This document shows, piece after piece, positions 1 to 5,468 of a stretch of 23,114 nucleotides of DNA. Location: NCBI GenBank assembly GCA_035570935.1, contig DATMKU010000320.1, positions 1-23,114 of the forward strand, in the 5' to 3' direction. The notes beneath the pieces are model-generated. The model ran no database searches. It had not been told where the DNA came from and worked only from the letters and a program-made list of their open reading frames with translations. Origin of the DNA: AP-15 sp035570935 (GTDB lineage: Bacteria > Pseudomonadota > Alphaproteobacteria > ATCC43930 > CGMCC-115725). The translations under genes and the position numbers were made by a program. Every line of letters begins with the position of its first letter. The stretch's first letter is position 1.

Positions 1-35
1 CCGCCCATCGCAAAATAGGCGCCGAGCGCGCTCAC
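1..35 (-). CDS. ccmD: CcmD heme exporter protein D, 5' fragment
   Basis: Only the first 11 full codons lie in the window, and the gene runs off the left edge. The GTG start at 35 is 13 nt after the ccmC stop. The readable peptide is MSALGAYFAMGG. The Tyr-Phe-Ala-Met-Gly-Gly segment is the typical N-terminus of CcmD, the small single-span membrane protein that helps release holo-CcmE from the CcmABC complex. The position directly after ccmC is the standard ccmABCD order. The fragment is too short for a firm call on sequence alone; the call rests on motif plus context. Confidence 0.75.
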   Translation of the reverse strand, partial: MSALGAYFAMG

Positions 36-48
36 CGGCGATGCCTCG

Positions 49-831
49 TCATCGCAGCGCCGCCGGGCGCGCCGATGCCGCCGCCTCCGCGCGCGGCCGG
101 GTCGGGGCCGGCAGCGGCCGGCTGTTGAGCCGTAAGGCCAATGCCTTGCGCTGGTTGAGCTCGGCGCGCATGCGCAGCAGAAGCAGGGTCAGGAACAGCA
201 GCATAAAGCCCAGCGCCATGACTAGCAGCGGGACGAGCATCGACAGCGCGATAGTCGGCTTGCCGAACCGCAGCACGCTTGCCGGCTGATGCAACGTGTT
301 CCACCAATCGACCGAAAATTTGATGATCGGCAGGTTGACGACCCCGACCAAGGCCAGCACCGACCCGGCCCGCCCGCCGCGCGCGGGGTCGTCGAAGCCG
401 TTTACCAGCGCGATATAGCCGAGATAGAGAAAGAACAACACCAATACCGAAGTCAGCCGCGCGTCCCAAACCCACCAGGTACCCCACATCGGCCGGCCCC
501 ACAACGAGCCCGTCGTCAGGCAGACGAAGGTGAAGGCCGCGCCGATCGGAGCCGCCGAACGCGCCGCGACCTCGGCCAGCGGATGGCGCCAGACGAGGGC
601 GACGCCGCTCGCCACCGCGACAAACAGATAACCGTTGAGCGCCATCCACGCCGCCGGAACGTGGACATACATGATGCGGACCGCCTCGCCCTGCTGGTAA
701 TCGGGCGGCGCTGCAATCAACGCCAGATAGAGCCCGGCGGCGATCACCAGAAGCGTCAACCAGCTGCACCAGGGGAGAACCGCGGCGCTGATCCGTATAA
801 AGCGTGCCGGATTGGCAAAGCGGCTGATCAT
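49..831 (-). CDS. ccmC: CcmC, heme ABC transporter permease / heme-handling protein
   Basis: This 260-residue polytopic inner-membrane protein of the System I cytochrome c maturation pathway presents heme on the periplasmic side for attachment to CcmE. The Trp-rich WWD segment is at about residues 111-123 (WGRPMWGTWWVWD). It is flanked by the two periplasmic heme-ligand histidines, H57 (in MYVHVPAAW) and H181 (in WNTLHQ), spaced as in the family. Six hydrophobic segments can be read. The length is normal, but the last ~35 residues are a polar Arg/Ala/Pro-rich tail. The ATG start at 831 is followed by a typical cytoplasmic N-terminus. It lies 83 nt downstream of ccmB and 13 nt upstream of ccmD, on the same strand. 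Confidence 0.96.
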   Translation of the reverse strand: MISRFANPARFIRISAAVLPWCSWLTLLVIAAGLYLALIAAPPDYQQGEAVRIMYVHVPAAWMALNGYLFVAVASGVALVWRHPLAEVAARSAAPIGAAFTFVCLTTGSLWGRPMWGTWWVWDARLTSVLVLFFLYLGYIALVNGFDDPARGGRAGSVLALVGVVNLPIIKFSVDWWNTLHQPASVLRFGKPTIALSMLVPLLVMALGFMLLFLTLLLLRMRAELNQRKALALRLNSRPLPAPTRPRAEAAASARPAALR

Positions 832-914
832 CGGCCTTCGTAGCCTACTTCACGACCAGCTATCGTAACGTAAATCGCGCCGCCCGTCAGTGGCGACGCG
901 ACCGCAGGCTCGTG

Positions 915-1580
915 TCATTCGAGAGCCTGCCGCAAGGCTGCGGCGCTTGCCCACGGGCACAAGGGCAACGCCGCCAAGGTCAGCGCGCCGAGCAACAGGA
1001 AATCGGCGCGCGGTCCGGTGCCGAGCGCGGCGGCCTCGACCGCGCCGGCGCCAAAAATCAGCAGCGGCACATAAAGCGGCAGCACCAAGAGCGACAACAG
1101 GACGCCTTGCCGGCGGGCACCCAAAGTCAGCGCGGCAGCGACGCTACCGATCAGGCTCAGCCCCGGGGTGCCGATCAACAGGCTCAGCACCAGCGAGCCG
1201 ATGGCCCGCGGTTCGACATCGACAACGAGCGCCAGGGCGGGGCTGACCAACGCCAACGGCAGCCCGGTCGATACCCAATGCGCGGCGCATTTCGCCAACA
1301 CCGCAAATTCGAGCGGCAGCGGCGACAAGGCAATCAAGTCGAGGCCGCCATCCTCGAAATCCGGCTGAAACAATCGGTCGAGCGACAGCAACGCCGCGAG
1401 CAGCGCTGCGACCCACAAAATGCCGGCGGCGACCCGCCCCAGCACCTCCGGCTCCGGTCCGACCCCAAATGGAAACAGCACGACCGCGAGCACATAAAAC
1501 GCGAGAACGAGCCCGGTGTCGCTGCCCTGCCGCATGGCGAGCCGCAGGTCGCGGCGGAACAGCCCGAGAAAACCTGCCAT
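915..1580 (-). CDS. ccmB: CcmB, heme exporter ABC transporter permease
   Basis: This 221-residue hydrophobic protein is the usual size for CcmB, the membrane subunit that works with the CcmA ATPase and CcmC in System I cytochrome c biogenesis. It starts MAGFLGLFRRDLRLAM, the family's cytoplasmic start ending in a basic segment, followed by about six membrane spans. The central LFQPDFEDGGLDLIALSPLP loop (around residues 57-76) is characteristic of CcmB. The ATG at 1580 lies only 2 nt after the ccmA stop, so the two are probably translationally coupled. The same frame is open further upstream through ccmA, but that part is a shadow reading. The neighbours make the assignment secure. Confidence 0.95.
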   Translation of the reverse strand: MAGFLGLFRRDLRLAMRQGSDTGLVLAFYVLAVVLFPFGVGPEPEVLGRVAAGILWVAALLAALLSLDRLFQPDFEDGGLDLIALSPLPLEFAVLAKCAAHWVSTGLPLALVSPALALVVDVEPRAIGSLVLSLLIGTPGLSLIGSVAAALTLGARRQGVLLSLLVLPLYVPLLIFGAGAVEAAALGTGPRADFLLLGALTLAALPLCPWASAAALRQALE

Positions 1581-1582
1581 AG

Positions 1583-2305
1583 TCAGTCGGCAACGTCCGG
1601 ATCGAAATCGTCGGGCTGCGGGGTAAACGCGTCGAGCGCGAGCGATACGGCGGCATCGAGTGCTATCGGCGTATGGGTCGCCAGCATGACCATTCCACCC
1701 TTGGCGCGGTGGCCGGCGATCGCCGCTTCGAGCCGGTCCTGGCTGTCGTTGTCGAGGGTGCTCGACGGCTCGTCGAGCAGCCACAGCGGCGCCGGCACCG
1801 CCAGCAGCCTGGCGAGCGCGACACGCCGCCGCTGCCCGGCCGAGAGCCAGCGGCACGGCCAGTCGGCGATCGCCTCGAGGGCAAAAGCGGCGAGCGCGCG
1901 GTCGATAGCAAGCTCGGAGCGCGGCAGCTTTTGCCCGCGCAATGCCGACCAGAACACCAGCATCTCGCGCGGCGTCATCGCCGGCTTCAACGCATCGAGG
2001 TGGCCGACGTAATGGAGCTGCGCATGGTGCGCGGCGAGATCGGCCGCCGCCGGTATTGTCCCCCACGATAGCCGCCCGGCCGCTGGCGCCAGCAGTCCCG
2101 ACACAAGCCGCAGCAGGCTCGATTTGCCGCTGCCGTTGGCGCCGGTCAGGATCAGTGCGCCGCCCGCCGACAGGCGGAACGACAGCCCGGCAAAGACGAG
2201 CCGCTCGCCGCGGCGGCAGACCAGGCCCTCGGCGATCAGATCGGGAGGTCGCGCCGTCGCGGCCGGTGCGCGAAAGAGCGTCGGATCGGTCAGGGCCGGC
2301 AACAC
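1583..2305 (-). CDS. ccmA: CcmA, heme exporter ABC transporter ATP-binding subunit
   Basis: This 240-residue ABC ATPase powers holo-CcmE release in cytochrome c maturation. Walker A is GANGSGKS (residues 55-62), the ABC signature is LSAGQ (154-158), Walker B with the catalytic Glu is LWLLDEP (174-180), and the switch His is H211. The GTG start at 2305 is the first start codon after an in-frame stop at 2369-2371; the only nearby alternative is the next codon, a TTG. This gives about 20 residues more than many CcmA proteins before the first strand. The GGAG that could serve as ribosome binding site lies inside the right arm of the preceding terminator hairpin, and the U-tract touches the start codon. 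Expression may therefore be limited by that structure. Confidence 0.95.
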   Translation of the reverse strand: MLPALTDPTLFRAPAATARPPDLIAEGLVCRRGERLVFAGLSFRLSAGGALILTGANGSGKSSLLRLVSGLLAPAAGRLSWGTIPAAADLAAHHAQLHYVGHLDALKPAMTPREMLVFWSALRGQKLPRSELAIDRALAAFALEAIADWPCRWLSAGQRRRVALARLLAVPAPLWLLDEPSSTLDNDSQDRLEAAIAGHRAKGGMVMLATHTPIALDAAVSLALDAFTPQPDDFDPDVAD

Positions 2306-2341
2306 AAAAAGGCGGCTCCGGAGGGGGAATCCGGAGCCGCT
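2306..2341 (-). terminator. Rho-independent terminator abutting the ccmA start
   Basis: Read on the minus strand, an 11-bp perfect GC-rich stem (GCGGCTCCGGA, 7-nt loop, TCCGGAGCCGC; arms at 2330-2340 and 2312-2322) is followed by CTTTTT. The T-run ends at 2306, one base before the ccmA GTG. It should terminate transcripts arriving from the acyl-CoA ligase gene upstream, or act as an attenuator for the ccm genes. The structure is read directly; the role is inferred. Confidence 0.85.
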
Positions 2342-2346
2342 TGGCC

Positions 2347-2409
2347 ATCGGCCGCCGCTGGCGGCCGATTACGAGGTTTGGGGGACAAACCTGTAAGGAT
2401 AAACCTTAC
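2347..2409. other. Three consecutive hairpins between the acyl-CoA ligase gene and ccmA
   Basis: Next to the terminator lie three more perfect inverted repeats with almost no spacing: ATCGGCCGCC-gct-GGCGGCCGAT (2347-2369), AGGTTTG-gggga-CAAACCT (2374-2392) and GTAAGG-ataaa-CCTTAC (2393-2409). The last two are much AT-richer than the surrounding sequence. Together with the terminator they form a structured stretch of about 100 bp, which could be a leader RNA of ccmA, a small RNA, or a 3' untranslated region. I see no match to a riboswitch family that I know. Confidence 0.6.
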
Positions 2410-2472
2410 GCTTACCATATGGGGCGCGGAATGGGACTTCCGTTTGAAGAAAGTGTGACGTTTTGGTGAATT

Positions 2473-3723
2473 TCAATCGATGGGCCGGCGATCCTCGATC
2501 AGCTTGCCATCCTCGGGGAGGCTGCCGATCGCTACCAGGCTGACCCTCCCGCGTAATTTGGTCAGCGCCTGCACGGTCTCGGCGATGCGTGCCGGATCAT
2601 CCGCCGGCGCGCCAAGCTCGACCAACAAGGTCATCTCGTCAACGCCATTCTCCCGTTCGACGACCAGGCGGGCGCGGAGGATCGACGCATGCCGGCGAGC
2701 CACCTCGGCGATCTGCTCGCGATGGACAAACATGCCGCGAACTTTGGTTGTCTCGTCGACGCGGCCGAGCCAGCCCTTGATCCGCTGGTTGGTTCGCACA
2801 CTCTTCGCCGGCCGCGGCAGCACTGCCGAGAGATCGCCGGTCGCAAAACGAATCAGCGGGTATTCAGGCATCATCGTCGTCACCACGACTTCCCCGACCT
2901 CGCCCGGTCCGACCGGCTCGCCGGTTCCGGGGCGGACGAGTTCGACGATGATGTCTTCGTCGAGGACCATACCCTCCTCGGGCTCGCCGTCGGCGCCGCG
3001 GCTTTCGTAAGCGATGACGCCGATGTCGGCGGTGCCATAGCATTGCAGAACGCCGAGCCCGCGGCGGCGAAACTCGCGGCGCAGCGCTGCCGGCAAGGCT
3101 TCGGCGGAGACCAGGGCTTTTTTCAGCGACGAAATGTCGATCCCCTGGTTCGCCGCGCGGTCGAGCAGGATTTTAAGAAAAGATGGCGTCCCGACATAGC
3201 CGACCGGCTTGAGGTCGGCGATCACTCGCAGCTGCTGCTCGGTTTGACCGGTGCCGGCGGGGATGACCGGACAACCCAAAGCCTCCGCGGCGCTCTCGAC
3301 CATCGCCCCGGCCGGGGTCAGGTGGTAGGAAAAGGTGTTGTGCACGAGGTCGCCGGCGCGAAACCCGGCGGCAAACAGCGCCCGCGCGAAGCGTCCGTAA
3401 TCCGGGCGCCTGCCTTCGGGCTCGTAGATCGGCCCGGGCGAGGCAAAGATCCGCCGCAAGGCGGAAACCGGGACCGCGGCAAAGCCGCCAAAAGGGGGAT
3501 CGCGGCGCTGCATCTCGATCAGCTCGGATTTTCGAGTCAGCGGCAGTTGCGCGAGCGCCTGGCGGTCTACGACCTCCTCCGGCCGAACCTCGGCGAAGCG
3601 GCTGCGATAGGCGGGGCAGCGTTCTTTTGCAGCGGCGACAATCGCGGGTAGCCGCGCCATCAGCGCCGCCTCCCGCTCGCTCGGGTCGCCCGCTTCGCAT
3701 GCGTTAAACAGGGCGATTTCCAC
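2473..3723 (-). CDS. Phenylacetate-CoA ligase (PaaK)-like AMP-forming enzyme
   Basis: This protein of about 416 residues belongs to the adenylate-forming superfamily, closest in layout to PaaK-type aryl/acyl-CoA ligases, which activate a carboxylic acid through an acyl-AMP. The nucleotide loop reads FASPGPIYEPEG (residues 93-104) instead of the usual SSGTTG, a variant seen in a PaaK subgroup. The A5-like motif is CYGTADIG (228-235), the hinge-region TGD is at 295-297, and the C-terminal lid ends with the catalytic-type Lys in DGKLIEDRR. I chose the GTG at 3723 because GGAGGGAG lies just upstream; the open frame extends to a TTG at 3786. The substrate cannot be told. It is a single gene, followed after 132 nt by the terminator in front of ccmA. 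Confidence 0.82.
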   Translation of the reverse strand: MEIALFNACEAGDPSEREAALMARLPAIVAAAKERCPAYRSRFAEVRPEEVVDRQALAQLPLTRKSELIEMQRRDPPFGGFAAVPVSALRRIFASPGPIYEPEGRRPDYGRFARALFAAGFRAGDLVHNTFSYHLTPAGAMVESAAEALGCPVIPAGTGQTEQQLRVIADLKPVGYVGTPSFLKILLDRAANQGIDISSLKKALVSAEALPAALRREFRRRGLGVLQCYGTADIGVIAYESRGADGEPEEGMVLDEDIIVELVRPGTGEPVGPGEVGEVVVTTMMPEYPLIRFATGDLSAVLPRPAKSVRTNQRIKGWLGRVDETTKVRGMFVHREQIAEVARRHASILRARLVVERENGVDEMTLLVELGAPADDPARIAETVQALTKLRGRVSLVAIGSLPEDGKLIEDRRPID

Positions 3724-3951
3724 CTCGCGTCTCCCTCCGTCGGTTGTCCTGTCGCCCGCAACAGCCAACCGCGTCGCCGGTGTCAAGTGAGCCCCGAACC
3801 GAGCCGCGCGTCAACAAGACCAGGTCGCGGCCCGATAGCAAGCCAATTCCGACGGTGGGGCAAATCGTCGGGCGAGCACAATGCCAAGCATCGTTGCATC
3901 GAGACTTGCGGTCGAACCAACCGCTATCTTAAAGTCGCCGAGGTTGGGGAA

Positions 3952-3968
3952 CCGACGCAACGCGTCGG
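3952..3968. promoter_or_regulatory. Inverted repeat upstream of the TPR/barrel gene
   Basis: A 7-bp perfect dyad CCGACGC-aac-GCGTCGG lies 21 nt before the GTG start at 3990, close to its ribosome binding site (GGGAG). It could be an operator or a 5'-leader hairpin. The rest of the gap between the two divergent genes (3724-3951) shows no convincing promoter or RNA. Confidence 0.35.
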
Positions 3969-3989
3969 GTCGGGGCGGGAGAAAAAGCG

Positions 3990-5417
3990 GTGATCGCTTC
4001 GCGGAAAAACCGCCGCAGGTTTTGCTGGTACGCGAAAATTTCAGCCCTTGTTTGCGGCTTCGTTTTGGCCGTGGCGATTTTCGCGGCCCCGCCAACTGCC
4101 GCCCAGCCGGCATCCGGCACCGAAACGACCCGCCTCGAAGCCCAAAAGGCAGCCTTGTTTCAAAAGATGTTGCGCAACCCGGCCGATCTCGACGCGACAT
4201 TTGCCTATGCCGATGTTTCCGCCCGTTTGGGCGATTACGAGGCGGCGGTCTCGGCGCTGGAGCGCATGCTGCTGTTCAACCCGAATTTACCGCGGGTCCA
4301 GCTCGAACTCGGCGCGCTCTATTTTCGCATGGGGTCGTATGACCTCGCCCGCGATTATTTTACCAAGGCAGCGGCGGCCAACCCGCCGCCCGAGGTTCGC
4401 GCCCGCATCGGCGAATACCTGGCACAGATCGACAAGGCGACATCACGTCATCACTTGTCCGGCTATGTCTTTCTCGGCGGGCAATATCAAAGCGACGCCA
4501 ACGTCGCTCCGGGATCGCCGCTGATCCTGTCGCCGATCGGCCCGGTTCTGCTCAACAGCCAATTCCTAAAGCAACCGTCGGGCAGCGTTTTCGCGAGCGG
4601 GTCGCTGCTCTACAGCTACGATCTCGAAGACCAGCGACGCGATACGATCGACGTGACCGCGGTCGGTTACCTGAACCATTATTTCAACTCCAACGTAAGT
4701 CGGCTCGACCTCGATCTCTTGGAAGTGACCGCCGGCCCGCGCATCAACTTTCCCAATGGCGGATTGCTCGGCAACATCCTCGCTTCGGTCAAGCCCTACG
4801 CAATTGCCGACGAAGTCGGATTGGGCGAGGCGCAATATTTTGCCGCGTTCGGCACCGGGCTCGAATATGACGAGACCGTGTGGAACGACATGTTGCTCAA
4901 ATCAGTTTTTGAATATCGTCGAAAAAACTTTACGAATGCCGAAGACCGCCCGCTGTCGACCGGGCTCAACGGCTCCGACAAGCTCGTCACGTTTTCGGCG
5001 AACAAACCGGTCGCCCAAAATGCCGAGTTGAACCTTGAATTAGACTATCTCGATCAGACCACGGCATTGTCGTATTACACAAATTCGACTTACGCCGTGA
5101 TCGGCGCCTATCGTATCCATTACGACGCTCCGCACAAACTGACCGCATATCCCTGGCAAACATCGCTCTATCTCGGCCGTGCCTGGAGCCTTTACGCCTC
5201 GCCCGACCCGTGCTGCAGCACCAGCGGCAATCCCGACATCTTTTCGCCGAGCAGCCAGCTGACCCAGCGCTGGCGCTTTGGCGTGACCCAGGCGATTCCG
5301 CTAACGCCGAGGATCGCGCTCGTGCTGCAATTGGAGCGCGATATCATCTCCTCAAACCTTCCGATTTACGCGTACACAACCAATTCAGTCTTGCTTGGGC
5401 CGCAAATTCAATTTTAA
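3990..5417 (+). CDS. TPR + outer-membrane beta-barrel protein, Slam-like
   Basis: This is a 475-residue exported protein. Residues 1-38 are a basic, hydrophobic signal peptide with a cleavage site after PPTAA. Residues ~60-135 form TPR-like helical repeats (DATFAYADVSARLGDYEAAV, LELGALYFRMGSYDLARDYF), then PPPEVRARIGEYLAQID. From ~155 to the end alternating aromatic/polar strands read as an outer-membrane beta-barrel, beginning LSGYVFLGGQYQSDANV and ending in a terminal Phe, as outer-membrane proteins do. Periplasmic TPR plus DUF560-type barrel is the architecture of Slam (surface lipoprotein assembly modulator), which moves specific cargo across the outer membrane. The GTG start has GGGAG upstream. 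The FecR/barrel protein starts 51 nt downstream, so the two are probably one operon and a translocator-cargo pair. Alternative: an uncharacterised TPR porin. Confidence 0.72.
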   Translation: MIASRKNRRRFCWYAKISALVCGFVLAVAIFAAPPTAAQPASGTETTRLEAQKAALFQKMLRNPADLDATFAYADVSARLGDYEAAVSALERMLLFNPNLPRVQLELGALYFRMGSYDLARDYFTKAAAANPPPEVRARIGEYLAQIDKATSRHHLSGYVFLGGQYQSDANVAPGSPLILSPIGPVLLNSQFLKQPSGSVFASGSLLYSYDLEDQRRDTIDVTAVGYLNHYFNSNVSRLDLDLLEVTAGPRINFPNGGLLGNILASVKPYAIADEVGLGEAQYFAAFGTGLEYDETVWNDMLLKSVFEYRRKNFTNAEDRPLSTGLNGSDKLVTFSANKPVAQNAELNLELDYLDQTTALSYYTNSTYAVIGAYRIHYDAPHKLTAYPWQTSLYLGRAWSLYASPDPCCSTSGNPDIFSPSSQLTQRWRFGVTQAIPLTPRIALVLQLERDIISSNLPIYAYTTNSVLLGPQIQF

Positions 5418-5468
5418 AAAGAGGCACGCGTTTTTTAAAAACAAACACGTGTTCGATCGAGGTTTTAG

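Noticed and set aside
912..2348. Long frames on both strands over ccmA-ccmB (912-2012 plus; 915-2348 minus)
   Set aside because: The plus frame is antisense. The minus frame becomes real only from the ccmB ATG at 1580; upstream of that it is out of frame with ccmA.
2374..2469. Short open frames in the gap upstream of ccmA (for example a minus-strand frame starting near 2417)
   Set aside because: They cross the hairpins and terminator, show no family resemblance and no ribosome binding site. The inverted repeats explain the region better.
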